Source of the DNA: Psilocybe azurescens
Lineage: Eukaryota > Basidiomycota > Agaricomycetes > Agaricales > Agrocybaceae
Length of the DNA stretch: 64,000 bases
Direction: 5' to 3'
Assembly (NCBI GenBank): GCA_023853785.1
Contig: JAJIRX010000033.1
Coordinates: 62,001 to 126,000, forward strand
The number at the start of each line of letters is the position of its first letter. The first letter of the stretch is position 1. Shown here piece by piece: positions 48,732 through 60,504 of this stretch. A program made the position numbers and the translations under genes. The notes below the pieces were generated by a model. It ran no database searches. It saw nothing but the letters and a program-made list of their open reading frames with translations, and had not been told where the DNA came from.

Positions 48732-51700
48732 CTAGTTGTTGTCCTGGTCGTCATATCCGGAGGGGTTTCTTTCTTGTAGTCCGTCGTTGTAGGATTTGAA
48801 GTGCTTTGTTTGAGCAATGTACTTCAGTAGCTGTTTTGCCATGTTTAGTTTAGTTGTGAGTTCCTCGAGGCTGGGACGGTCAGTTTTGAGCTCGAGATAC
48901 ATTTCGCTTCGTAGTCTTCTGAAAGCCCGGCACTTGAATAAGAAATGTTTGACCGTTTCTGTGGCTCGTTCTCCTCCTTGTTGCTCCCAGCAATTGGGGC
49001 ATTTGTTCGTCGGGGATTTGTTTATTCTGTGTAGATAAGCATTTAATGGGATGTGTCCGGTACACACCTGTACTAGCAAACTGGACTGCATTCTGTTTAG
49101 ACTGAAACTGATTTTCCTGAATTTTGCGAATGAGAAGTCGGGGTTGACAAGCCTGAAGCGGGCTGCCCTAGGCGAGTTGTCCAATCTTTCTTTCCATATC
49201 GTTTTCAGCTCCTCTCTGTACGCTTGTTTCTCCGTGGATGCGCTGATTGGGAGCTTCCTCCGGAGACACGGGGCATCCCCTCTCTTGGGCTGCTGGCGCC
49301 GCTGGCTGCATCTTTGGCCACTTGATCTGCTGCCTTGTTACCTTTGACATCGGTGTGGCCCGAATTTGTCCTGGGACCTCCCTAGCAATGTCGACGATTT
49401 TGTTCACTAGCCACTGTCCTGATTTTGCTTTTGGGAATTTTATTGTGTTGAGAAGTGCCTGGTTGTCTATGTAAATTGAAATAATGTCAGCTGGGGTCGT
49501 GTTTGCCGCTTTAAGTAGCCACATGGCCAGGATACCCCTGCAGCTTCAGCTTCGTAGGTGTTGTGTTCGGTTTTGTCACCCATGTGTGTCTTTGAGGTGG
49601 CCATCGGTGTCGCGAGACCTTTTCTGTAGAGTACTGCCGATGCACCCACTCCGCCACTGTGTCCGGAGCCGTCGGTGAATACTTTGAAATTTGCTGTGTC
49701 TGATGACTCGTGTGTCATTGAGTCTTCCCTATTGATGTCGATTTGTATGGTGAATGGGGTGCGGAATGTTGGTATGGTTGCGGCCGGGTGGATTGATTCG
49801 AATTGTGAGGGGTCTATGTCGAATATCCGCAGAAGGTTGTCGATGGATGTCTTGTATCGTAGGTTTGGGGCTAATCGTCATGTACTTCGCATCACTTGAT
49901 GGAGTGGGTGTTGGACTGGTAACGTGGCCAGTCTGACTGTGGCTCTGTGACATATTTTCAGTAGTGTTAGTTCCATTGGGAGTATACCTGCATGCGCTGT
50001 CGAGAAGTTCGTTAGGTGTTGTCCTGAGACCACCGGCAATCGCTAGAGCAGCTTTGCGCTGAATTTGCGTTAGTTGACGAAGGCCTGATACTGACCCAAC
50101 GTTGTGGGCGTGACCTATTGGTTTCATTGGTGGCGTGTACCATATGTCAAGTCCATAAGTCATTTTGGGGATGACGGTGGCAATGTATAGCTGTCGCATG
50201 AGTCTTGCTTCTATGCCTGAAGTAGGTCTAGTTAGTCGAATGAAATTTTGTACCCATCTGGTTGCTTTTTTGGCGGCTTTCTGGAGTTGACAGTTCCACT
50301 TGAGCTGGCTGTTGATGTGGATTCCGAGTAGTTTGAAGCTTTCAACCTCTTTGACTAGGGTGCCATTGACTTCCAGTCTCGGATGATTGCCGTTGCTGCG
50401 CTTGGCCTTGTAGGTGGGTAGGCAGTGCATTATGGCCAGTTTTGACAGTTCGAATTGGGAATTGTGTTCTTCGCTCCATTCTAATCTGCCACCTCGGTCA
50501 TTCATTAGCATTGATATCTTGTCTGTTGTTTCGTCGAGGTCGGCTCCTGTCGCAATTATGGTGACATCGTTGACATATCCTATAGCGTCTTCGCCATTGT
50601 TTCTGTTAACAATTTCAAGTAAATCAGCATTGTAAATTATATAGAGAATCATAGATAATGGGTCGCCTTGACCAATGCTGTTGTCGATAGTGAATGAGGG
50701 TGAGATGTAGTCGTCGTATTTTAATTGTGTCCGTCGTTCATTGAGAATTTCTCTAATCAGCTTCACGTAGTTCTCTGGGATCTTGCGCTTTTTGAGGTTG
50801 TGGATGAGTCTGTCTGTGACTGCGTTTGGGAAAGCACCTTCTATGTCGAGGGAAGAGGATTGAGGCCACTTTTCTGTCTCTCCAACTGTCTTTCACCTTC
50901 TGCATGAGATAGTGGACGGCGTCAGTTGTTGTTCGGCCTGGGTGTCCTCCAAAGTGTGTGTTTGGAAGGAGGCTGTGCTTTTCCACCAGATGGCTGATGT
51001 TTTCTGCAATTATTGCTGTCAGAATCTTCGGGGTGGTGTTTAGGAGTGCAATTGGGTGGTAGGCTTTGGCAGTCTTGTAGTTGGGTTTGTTGGGTTTGCG
51101 AAGCACAACCGTGATAGATTGCTTCCATTCTTCTGGGTAGTGACCTGTAGTGGCTACCGCATTGAATAAGAATAATAATCTGTAAATTATTAGCGATAAC
51201 AATTTCTGGATAACGATGTTCGGTATCTCATCTGGTCCATATGCCTTGTGTGGGGAGAGTCGCTTCACTTGCCGCTCAATTTGTTCCTTTGTGATTGGGC
51301 CCACATCTGGTAGTGGAGTTGGGTATTTGAAGTGGGTGGGTGTGTTTGACTGGACTGGCTTCCTAGGGAAGAAGTTGGAGGTGAACAGTTGTGCCTTTTC
51401 CTCATTTGCCGCAACTTCTGATTTTTCGTCAGTAAAGGGGTCGATTACCTCCAGTGTCGGAATCCTTGGTTGTCCTCCGTCACTGGTTGGGTTCTTTAGA
51501 TATTTGTTAGCTGTCCACATGTCTTTTGTACTTGCCTCAGATAGCCAGTCGTTCCAGTGTTTTCTTTTTGTCTCAATGATCAATTTTGCGAAAGAGGATT
51601 TTGCTTCCTTGAATTGTCGATGACATGGGTGCTCATCATAGGCTTGTAGCTTGTGGTGGAGACTTCCGAGCCTGTTTTTGTGTCGCTTGGCATCCTCGAG

Positions 51701-52700
51701 TTTGCTGGTCCACCAGCGTTTCTTGTCTGGCAGTGGCTTTTGAAGTTTTATCCTGGTCCGAATTGTGTCCTGGAGGGCCTCCCTCAATGACTTCGTGGCA
51801 AGGTTGATGTCGTCCTTTGTGTATAGTGGTCTTGCGTCTGGTAGTTCCTTGAGCCTAATCTCTAGGTTTCCTGTGAAGTCTTCCCAGTCAGCTGTCGCGG
51901 AAGTTGTAGGATGGCGATCCTCCTGTGCTTGCATGTTGTAGGTCCAGAGTGGTGACTATTGGATAGTGGTTGGTGTTTGCTGGGGCGGGAGTCAAAGTCG
52001 GCGTCACATTGTGTTAGCCTATTGTGTAGTCCAGCCGAGGCAAAGACATTGTCCGGTCGTGATGTGCGGCCTGTGACCATGTGCTCCAGCGTTGGTATGC
52101 CTTTTGGTAGCATCATTGTTAGTTCGTATTTCCCTAATAAATTTATTAGTGTGTCAGCTGCTCATAATGCTGCCTAGTGAATAGGTGGTTGTCCTTGTCC
52201 TTGTCCCATAATGGGTGATGTCAATTGAAATCGCCTGCCCAGATCATATGGTCTGTTTCCGTTGCTACTATACCTTGCGCTTGGTTGTTGAGAAAGGTGT
52301 CCAGTGTATTTGTTGTGTCGTCTTTGTTGCATGGGTTGTATATGTTGAATATGGTGAGACATCCATATTGTCCTTTCAGCTGTATGGCGGTGATATCGTT
52401 GGTACCTGTTATGGGTATCTCTTTCCAGCTGCCGGTATCTAGCTTCTTGTTAACCCATATTCCTGATCTGACTGTTGTGTCTGCGGTGTGTTGATCTGGT
52501 GGGTATACCTGACGGAAGTAGTTGTTAGTTATTATATGACCATAGAATGTAATATGAGGTTCTTGAATTAATATTATATTGTATTTCGTGCTGAGACCAC
52601 TGTTCAGCAGTTCTTTGTGAGTGACCTCTGACTTGTTTAGGTTTATCTGTAGGATACGTAGCTGGTTCAAGTCTGGATGCCCCTCTTGTTGTTCCATCAT
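48732..52700 (-). pseudogene. LINE ORF2: endonuclease - reverse transcriptase - RNase H (broken)
   Basis: In order: apurinic-type endonuclease (LRILQINLNKSEVTHKELLN, IILIQEPHI with its Glu, MIWAGDFN); then the reverse transcriptase with KAYGPDEIPNIVIQKL, AYHPIALLNTTPKILTAIIA, FGGHPGRTTTDAVHYL, GQGDPLSMILYIIYNADLL and the active site GYVNDVTIIATG. RNase H follows (VFTDGSGHSGGVGASAVLY, EHNTYEAEAAGV, IYIDNQALL keep Asp, Glu, Asp). The C-terminus has CPNCWEQQGG and TVKHFLFKC. The active site should be YVDD and is YVND. YRPI and GGRPGR of the family are YHPI and GGHPGR. All three are changes of CpG to CpA on the coding strand. At least five frame breaks separate the open pieces. Confidence 0.9.
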
Positions 52701-52892
52701 TTTAACTTTGAGTGAATTGCGGTGATGGTAGCTCGCCCGTCTTCGAGGGGGGTGTCACCCCATCTTCCAGGGCGTGTTGCCTCCCAGGCTGTCAGGCTGA
52801 GCAGTGCTGGCTGGGATGGGCAATGTACTGGGTGAGGTTACTGTTGCCGGGGGGCTGGAGGCTGCTGTTACAATGGCGTCGATCTCTGCTCG

Positions 52893-54406
52893 TCACTGTG
52901 TGTTTGTTCTTGAGGTATTTTTCTGGCTTTGCTGATGTGGGTTGGCTGGCACTATGTTGGCTTCGTCTTGTCGTGCTGCTCCAGGTGGCACATCTGGGTT
53001 GGTTGACCAAGTCCATGGTTTGTCCGTGGGTATAAAGGGTAGGGTGTTCTCTGGTGTGACTAGATTCTTGTCGGCTGCTTTCTTCTGGAACGTTGGGCAC
53101 ATTCTGTCGTAGCTTGTGTGATCCCCTGATGCACACGATATGCAGTACTTCTTTGGCTCGAGCACTCTTTTGTTCGATGGCCCTTCTCGCCGCACTGTCC
53201 ACACGTATTACCCACTGCGCTGCAGTCTTTTGCGTAATGATTATATCCTTGACATTTCATGCATCGGATAGGGTCGACTTTGCATTTTTCCACCATAACT
53301 TTCTTGTTGGCAATGTAGATTCCTAGGGCAATAATTTGGTTAGCTTTGTTAACATTATCAGTAGATAAAATAATATGAGCCCATTTCTGGTTTGCCTTTC
53401 ATCTTTCGACGGCCTTTGCCCATCACATCAAAGTGATGACTCCGGCTTCCATCCTGTTTGATTCTTCTACTTCGCTTATGAAGTTGGGGTCTCCTGGTTC
53501 TGCGCTGAGTGGCACAAACTTGGCGATCAGCTGGTATGATCTCTTCTGCGTCTCCACGCCCTCTCCAATCGCTTGGCAGATTTTGGCGATGTTCTCCCCT
53601 TTCCTTCCCCATGCAGCTCCGTAGTCCGAATCAAATTCTAATAGTAATCCCCCATTGCGTTGTTTTGTAGCTGAGCATAAGTGAATCTCTGCTGATTCTG
53701 ATTCCTTGAGCGCTTTGTTAAGTTTGTCGCGGATTTCGCGGTCACCAAGTCCCTCTATACTGGAGTTGGATCTGATGCCCTTCAGCATAAGCTGACGCCA
53801 TCGTATTCCGTGTCTTGCTAGCATTTTGGGGCTTGTCGAAGTAGGCAGTTGGGATAGAATTTGGCTGTACGATTGCTGACCCGATATTTGCGCGAGGCTC
53901 AAGTGTGGTGTTCCACCTCTGCGGTTCTGAAGTTCTGACCGATTTTGCCAAGTCTTCAGTGACTTTTGAGATTTCTTCTAGCTTTCGCGTCGACCTTCGT
54001 TTGTGTGTGTTTGATGAGTTGAGTGAGTTCTGACATGAAGAATTCCAGCTCTGAGTTGAACCCGTTGTGGTATGTTTGTGTTGCCTCTTCTTGATCTGCA
54101 TCTTCCATCAGGTAGGCCAGGGCCCTCATGCCTTGCATTACTAATAATGGAACGTTTGGCGAGAGTTCCATGACCTGGTGGAGGCAGGATCCAGCCATAG
54201 CCATGGTGAGGGGACGGCCTTCTGGTACCAATAGTTGGCGTTTTGAGAAAGACTTGTCCATCTTTGGAGCCCTTGATGACCTCGATCCCTTCTACCAGTT
54301 CTGCAGGACCGTTGGCTCTGGTCTGTCGCCCGGGTGTCTTTGTTGGCGTCTTTGTTGCCTGATGTGCCATTTGCCGGGGTGGCTTTCCTGTTTCGTGCTG
54401 TGCCAC
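52893..54406 (-). pseudogene. LINE ORF1: gag-like protein with three zinc knuckles (broken)
   Basis: Nucleic-acid binding protein of the LINE. An N-terminal part (MAQHETGKPPRQMAHQ, then in another frame MDKSFSKRQLLVPEG and RALAYLMEDADQEE) is followed by KLEEISKVTEDLAKSV and a central domain (DREIRDKLNKALKESESAEI, GENIAKICQAIGEG). Next are the knuckles CMKCQGYNHYAKDC and CGQCGEKGHRTKEC (both C-x2-C-x4-H-x4-C) and CISCASGDHTSYDRMC (C-x2-C-x4-H-x6-C). The last one lies in a different frame from the first two. At least three further frame changes occur upstream. No single reading frame encodes the whole protein. Confidence 0.85.
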
Positions 54407-54588
54407 TAATGGTGTTCATATTGAAATATATAGATTGTAGCGTAGATTTAGAGTTCTTTTTAAGATTAGATTGTAAGGAGGGAGCTTAGGGCTCTACTAT
54501 TATCTGTTATTCGTTCCCTCGACTAGTCGCCGCGCCCTGTTATGAGCGTGGGAGCTTTGCCGATGGTCGTGGTAACGGATCAAGGAGC

Positions 54589-54601
54589 GACTTCGCACTA
54601 T
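54589..54601. repeat. Target-site duplication of the LINE, 5' side
   Basis: GACTTCGCACTAT, matching 48208-48220 exactly. Confidence 0.95.
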
Positions 54602-54777
54602 ACGAACCGAGAATAGTATGAGGCATTAATCAATTTGGCAATTCATACAAGTACAAGAAAGAACATAATGAATGACATTGAGTCTGATTACCGACAATTG
54701 TAGCACCGTGCTCAGCCACCCTGTAAAAACCTGGAGAAAAGGTATGATGACCCTGAAGTGTCCTGTTCATCTACAGT

Positions 54778-56178
54778 TTATACCAGAGTCGAATGGGAGT
54801 GCTTAAATTGTTGCATTGGACGGGTAATTTTGGGTATGGGACGGTGAAGCTCGGAGGGCGGAGTTCTGCGAAGGTATCCATCAAGGAATACTAAGGCGTC
54901 ATCGGCTGTCGTCCGATCTTTGGGTGCGGGTGCAGCCATGCGGGACCAAAATTGATCCAGCTCCAGTGTCCCAGTCTAATATGAGAAGAGCCCTTCATAA
55001 TGTATGCAAAAATCCTAATAAAAAATTAGACATACCTGAAAATAATTATTCAAGTCTGAGCCAAGCTGCCACATGTCTAATTTGAAAGGGCAGTATGGTT
55101 GTATCGCGCCATTCAGCTCCGGAGCTACCTGTCGCCCGTAGTGCTCCGGTTCATCCATGTGCGCAAAAGGGTGTTCTAAGCATAGTCGTTCAGAATTTGC
55201 TGAGTCTTCGGCAAAGTCGACAGCAGTCTCGAAGTCTATGATGTACGCTCGAGGTCTAGTCATTGTCCTCCCTTTGAGGGAAGTGGGCATCCATTCTACC
55301 ATAATATTGTTGAGGAAAAGATCCTATTACTCAGTTATTTCAATTCTTACACGAGACGGCGAAGTTGCTTACTCGATGACCTATCAAATTTCGATGCAAA
55401 TAGGCGACTCCCTAATATGCAATGGTTGGTTACAATTTGGACTACGTCTTAGATTCAAAGGATACATACCTCAAAAGCCTGCACAACCATATGTAGAATG
55501 TCTTCCACAGTGTTGGCCTTATTGGGGTCCAAGGACTCGTAGAGATTGACGATAAGTTTTGGGAAAGCAAGGATTACTATATCTTGGTACACAATCTCGT
55601 GTATGAGGGGCAGGATGTGGTTGTTGCTCATAAGGATATCTGGTGGAGACGATAAGCGTCGTATGATTCGAAGATGAGCTTGGCCCTGGCCTCCAGCAGT
55701 CACAACACGTAGGATAACATCGCGTTTGGCATTGACGCTACGAGCTGCATGTGAGAGCCCATTGAGACTTAAAAACTATTCCATCTGACGAGAGATACAT
55801 TTCTTATTTTATCCGTGGTAAGAAAGAGAAAATTATCGCATGGTGTGTGTGCGTCGTCTTGGGCCTGGTACCCAGGCCCTCTTCTCCACAGACGGAATCC
55901 GTGCTGTTCGAGAAGGGGACTGAGTACATCCCATGCAACATCGTATTCTTCGTCTTCCATATTTCTCCAGATTGCCATATCAGCGGGTAGCTACGCATTT
56001 TAAATGAATGTTTAGGTTATGTTCAGCTAAGTTAGTTGGTAAAAACACGCACATTGCTACGACGAGGAATGCTTTTCTTCCCCAGTGAACGTGGGGGCAG
56101 CGACAACAAACAGGCTAATGTGGCAACGGTCAGTAATCCGAGGTGAACATATGAATACGAATTATGGTGGATAGACAT
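54778..56178 (-). CDS. Membrane-anchored protein-kinase-like protein, copy 5 (one-base break)
   Basis: Sister of copy 2. Exon 1 is MSIHHNSYSYVHLGLLTVAT, hydrophobic to about residue 30, then GKKSIPRRSN and an intron. The kinase-like region has DVLSPLLEQHGFRLWRR, CDNFLFLT, KIRNVSLVRWNSF, RDVILRVVTAGGQG, NTVEDILHMVVQAFE, H-R | D-LFLNNIMVEW (intron inside HRD), IIDFETAVDF, KLDMWQLGSDLNNYFQ. The last exon is TLELDQFWSRMAAP with LDGYLRRTP and ends HSHSTLV-stop (54778). In SF-LSLNG the run of A on the plus strand at 55771-55775 is one base short (TTTTT on the coding strand where six T are expected), which creates TAA in frame. All else is well preserved, so this may be a sequencing error. Confidence 0.75.
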
Positions 56179-57109
56179 TCTAGTAAAAGCTCTTGTCTGG
56201 ATAGCGTGATTATCTGCACAGTGAAGCTAAAGTAATGAAGTGATGGGTATATTCAATTTGCGACGTCTAGTCATTTCAAAATTTTAATACTGCCGCTTTC
56301 TTTATAATCCCTCCTGATGAATACTTATTTGGCTGTGCTTGGTAACTTGATATTCTGAGTCGAAATTTGATTTTCATCATTTCATGATTGCCTAGGATTG
56401 CCCCTCCCATGAGAAATAATAGCACGAAGTAAACGATGTCCTTTTTTGTTTTTGTTTTTTTGGTTTGGTTCATATTTTATATACTGCAGGCTGTGCCCAT
56501 GACGGATGTTACAATGTACATGTACGCCGGCCTAAAGAGCTTTTGGACACGCTATTGAGGAGGGGCTAACGTTCACGCCATATATGTTCGATTGCCATGT
56601 GTTTTTTTTTTACTTATCAATATGTCTACATTATACATCATTTTGGCATGGATCACCAAGGTCTGGGAGGAGGGGGAACGAAAGGACTCAAAGAAAGTAT
56701 GTATGGTTTGTGTACGCGTTATTTGGCTCGGGTAGCTAATGAACCCAGTCAAACTTCATAGATAGTCTGTCTGTCGTTCACCGGTTCTAAAGCGCACCAG
56801 GTCGGATCTGCCTGAACCTGAAGAGTTATTACCAGCGCCTGTATATTGAGGGATTAACAGACGACACACTCCGCGACCAAAAGGAACAACTCATGCCGGT
56901 GACGAAACACTTCATCCAACTATGCCCTTCCCTATTCCAACCGTCCCGTTCAAAGACCAGCAATATTTGTATTCGCCGGAGCCGCAACCTCCCACTACAA
57001 CGCCAGCCCGACCTTGCCCTGCGGTGGAACCGCGCAGATCCAGCAAAACCGCCTTTCCTTGCCTAACGACTCAAAGTCCACACTCTCACCCTCCCCGCCC
57101 TGCCCCACC
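56179..57109. other. Intergenic, no supported gene
   Basis: 930 bp upstream of kinase-like copy 5. A plus-strand piece with LTDDTLRDQKEQLMPVTKHF (about 56850-56910) is open but not recognised. A (T) run and TTTTTGTTTTTGTTTTTTTGG near 56440 are simple sequence. Confidence 0.35.
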
Positions 57110-57520
57110 TCATCCGTCCCGTCCCACATCGCCGTAACACCGGAAGACAACTTCACAGGCGCTGGCAGCCTGGGCTCGCCGCCCTTGTCCGCAGCGCTCA
57201 CAGAGGATGGTATCAGCGCCACGTCCTTCAACTCTGCACACATGAGAGGTTCAACATATAGATCTCTCGTTTCGTCAAATATCGAAGTCGTACCTGAGCG
57301 AGTCCTGGTCCAAGACTTTCGGAAGTCCAACTATGTTGAGTTGGTTCTGCCCCGTCTTCACGTTGAACTTGAAGAGACGCGTAATTTCAGCGCGGCCAGC
57401 ATACACGCTCACGCTGATAATCTTGCTATCTTCAATGGAGACCAGGTCGACGGTATTGACGGGCAGGAAGGGTGGGGGACTCGCATCTGCATTTGTGGGG
57501 GAGGAAGAAGAGGAAGTCAT
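57110..57520 (-). pseudogene. 5' fragment of a MuiA/DUF4139-type gene
   Basis: Exon 57294-57520 encodes MTSSSSSPTNADASPPPFLP, then KIISVSVYAGRAEITRLFKF and TGQNQLNIVGLPKVLDQDSL. This is the N-terminal domain (DUF4140) of mucoidy-inhibitor-A-like proteins. A GTACGA intron joins it in frame to VEGRGADTIL at 57233, as expected for the family. The normal protein has several hundred more residues (coiled coil and the DUF4139 beta domain). After VEGRGADTIL the frame continues only into unrelated sequence with a stop near 57110. The gene is cut off after about 95 residues, so it is a truncated relic or a misplaced gene fragment. Confidence 0.7.
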
Positions 57521-58316
57521 TGTAGATTTAGAGAAGGTTCTAGCAGGCTGGAGGAATACGGGTTAGTGGCGTGCCTGATATACTCGCCCTTTTATTGCCA
57601 TTGCTGCATTATGCAGGGAAGCGGCCAAGCATCATTCAAAAGTCTGATGCGTTTACAAGTGAGTCAGTCATGGCCTGACACTTGGTGACATGGCGTCAGC
57701 GGTTTGGAAGCGGCCGCAGACGCAGCAGCGCACAGTCGTTGACTTTTTCTCTAGTTAGGACAGGTGTGTACATATATGTCCGTGTCGCATTTCAAACATT
57801 TGCTCGCGACGATCTTTCGCCGCGGCACTGGATGGCTGATTACTTAATATGCCCGTGCCCAGCGTCTATATAAGAGCTTGGCATTCATTCATTGGTTCGT
57901 TCGTCAATTTGTCGTCAATGACACGGGCGGGCAGAGTGCACGGTTTGGGGATGGGTTTTGGTTGGCAGAACCTGGTTCTCCAAAACATTTTCAAAACCAT
58001 GGCAAAACTCTGCCCTTGAAAGTGGGTTCGGAAAACGGTTTTCCAAACCTCTCCGGTGGCACGTTTTCGATGATTTTATTTCGAAAACCAAGTTGAAATC
58101 GTGACAAAACCGCTCAAAATCATCCACTCTGACAGTGCCTAATTCGTGCAAGATCTCTTTTGGCGGCGCTTCGACTATTAATAGATATCATGAATTCTTG
58201 AGACGTGATAACAAGCAGTAGCCACGAAAAAGACTCGCATAACAGGCGGAGCTGTCGAAAGAGTAATTTGGAGTGTTATACGTATAACCAAGTTGGTTAT
58301 GATCAAGTTATAATAA
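57521..58316. other. Intergenic, includes tandem degenerate GGTTTTC/GAAAACC sequence
   Basis: 800 bp. Between about 57970 and 58110 short blocks such as TTTTCAAAACC, GGAAAACGGTTTTCC and TTCGAAAACC alternate in both orientations, a small inverted-repeat patch of unknown meaning. No gene is supported. Confidence 0.4.
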
Positions 58317-60504
58317 TCATGTACTTGAGAGATCCTCGTCGCGCATAATCTGCGTGAACATCTGCGCAGCAGCCTCACCATAAGCTAGCTTCCCATGCTA
58401 TCACACTGGATCAGTCTCAAAGACCACGACGTAGCTATCACACAAAAGACTTACCTTGTAGGCTGGAACTTCATGGCCGGCTCCAAATATACGAACGTAG
58501 GAGAACTTCCCAGCGTTCTTGTATATCCCGGTATCTTGCCCGCGGACAGAGAATGACTTGAACTTCTGCTGACTGAAGAGTGGGGACCAGACGGTCTTGA
58601 GATCCGCAACCTGCATTCTCGAGGTTAATCACTGAATGACTAGGACCGACAACATGAAAGGGATACTTTCCATTGCTTCCACGCCGTTGAAATTTAAGAT
58701 GTAATCCTGATTGATGTTTAAGCAAATGTCAGCATTTATAGGGACTGCGACTCACAGCATCTCCATCGTAGATAATCGTTCTGACCTGGATGATCATGAA
58801 TGAGATTAGATAGACGTGAGCCAAAATAAGACATACTCCGGAGTTGATAACGAACTCGAGGTCTGGACTAGAGTTTCTCATCCAGTCTCCTTTCGATACA
58901 GTCAGCTTGTATCAAACCATCTGGTATTCAACATACCCGTGAGCGCAAAGTTAAAGTACACATCGTCACTTGACTGGGCCCATGTCACCTCCCCGCCTAT
59001 TTTCGAAGCAACAGCGTTCAAATAAGTGACAAGTGCAGGTGGGTATGGATCAGGATCCACAGCCAAGACATAATAGACCTGAGTATACCATAATGTAAGA
59101 ATGAATGACCCAGTGAATCAACAAAGAGAGCTTACATCATATATCCCTACTAACGGAGACAAGATATTTTCATTGCAGTTTTCTTGTGCCTGAGAACATA
59201 TTGAATTGGTCCCATTCACTCCGTTGCACGCTATTATCTGTAACGATGAAGAGTTAGAGGTCCTATTTGAGGCCAAAAAGCATTGGGGAACACTTGCCAT
59301 GTCTCTACAACCCGTCACAGGAGTTGTCCATGAAAGGTTTGCCAAAGCAAGGGTGGACTCGTCGACCAAAGGGTGGTAAGGGTTGGAAGCCGCATATTGG
59401 AGGTAGCCAGGGTATTGCACCAGTGGGTTCTAGAATAACGAAGCGGTTCAGGAAGAGATCACTCAGGGCTGTAATGAAGACGACCTACTGTAAGACCGTC
59501 GCCAATGCCTAGGACTTGCAAGTTGAGTTTTGTTCCTGAGATTTTGCGTTCAAGAATCGCAGAATTCTGCTTGAGGAAGTGACTGGAAAATCCTACATCA
59601 GAGAGTAGTTTTTGGCAAGGAGAATGATATCGCATAGCTTACGCTGCAAATGTGGGACCGTAGTGACCTCCATAGCTGAAGACAATACGTCAGTTAACGT
59701 CCTGAGTCCTAATCCGACGCGCAAATAACTCACGATTCTGTCCACAGAGCAAGTTTATTCGTCTTCAAGTGCGAGAACCGTTTGTCTGCAAGGAAGATTT
59801 GCAGGAACGACCACACATCCGCTGCCGCTGCTTCCGAAGTGCCAACCTTCGTATCCCCATACGAGAATCCCACCCCGACCGGCTGGTCGATGTACAGGAC
59901 GTTCGCTTCGTTGTTCCAGGAATACGGATTCAATGTAACGGATTTGCTGTCGTTTGTGATCCGGCATGGACCATTTTCCTGGAGAAGGCCGATCATGCTA
60001 GAGCTACCAGGCTAGATACGGGTTGATGATTAGCATATAGGGTTGCCCAAATGGAGTGCGTGTGTGTGCTTACTCCCCCATTGAACCAGAGGGCAAGAGG
60101 GGCGTTCTCTGGATTCTTACGAGAGGCAAAGAACCAAAACCTGCAGTGACGTTTCAAACCTGGCAGGTGCAGAGTATGCTGGATGAGACATACCAAAGGC
60201 TCTCTGTGGCTGTTATATCACCGTATCCAGATGCCTGGAAGACGCCCGGAGTCGTTTCTACAAGACCATAAGCACTGCAAGTAACGAGTACTCATGTCTA
60301 CTTACCACAGATACCAGAATTTTCAACGACCCTCAGCTTCCCAGGAGTGGTAACGTTCGAGAGAACTTGAGGAAAGCTGATAAACTCTTTGGCACTGCTG
60401 GCAGACGGGACCCCGCCAATCACCCCGCCAACAACGGGGATCTGACCACCGAGCACCCCAGTCACCGGCAACAAGGCAATAATCGACACAAACGCGAGAC
60501 GCAT
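58317..60504 (-). CDS. Secreted serine carboxypeptidase (peptidase family S10), copy A
   Basis: Removes C-terminal residues from proteins and peptides, secreted or vacuolar. Starts [20 protein letters not shown], a signal peptide, then [12 protein letters not shown]. Exons joined by many short introns give [41 protein letters not shown] (oxyanion region), [35 protein letters not shown]. The catalytic Ser is in [11 protein letters not shown] with the intron inside the Ser codon. Asp lies in [19 protein letters not shown], and His in [12 protein letters not shown]. The C-terminal exon is [18 protein letters not shown], stop at 58317. All three catalytic residues are present and no frame break is seen. 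The neighbour at 61.6 kb is a tandem duplicate on the same strand. Confidence 0.93.

Larger units (their letters stand above)
48221..54588 (-). mobile_element. Full-length non-LTR retrotransposon (LINE, Tad1/I-like), inactive
   Basis: 6.37 kb on the minus strand. A T-run at 48221-48233 is the poly-A tail at its 3' end, and a 13 bp direct repeat flanks both ends, so the insertion is complete including its 5' UTR. It contains ORF1 (gag with zinc knuckles) and ORF2 (endonuclease, reverse transcriptase, RNase H, C-terminal Cys/His motif), both with several frame breaks. It inserted only 33 bp from the end of the foldback element. Confidence 0.93.

Noticed and set aside
57014..57688. 224-residue plus-strand ORF over the MuiA fragment
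   Set aside because: It is antisense to a recognised conserved domain with a matching intron; no family on the plus strand.
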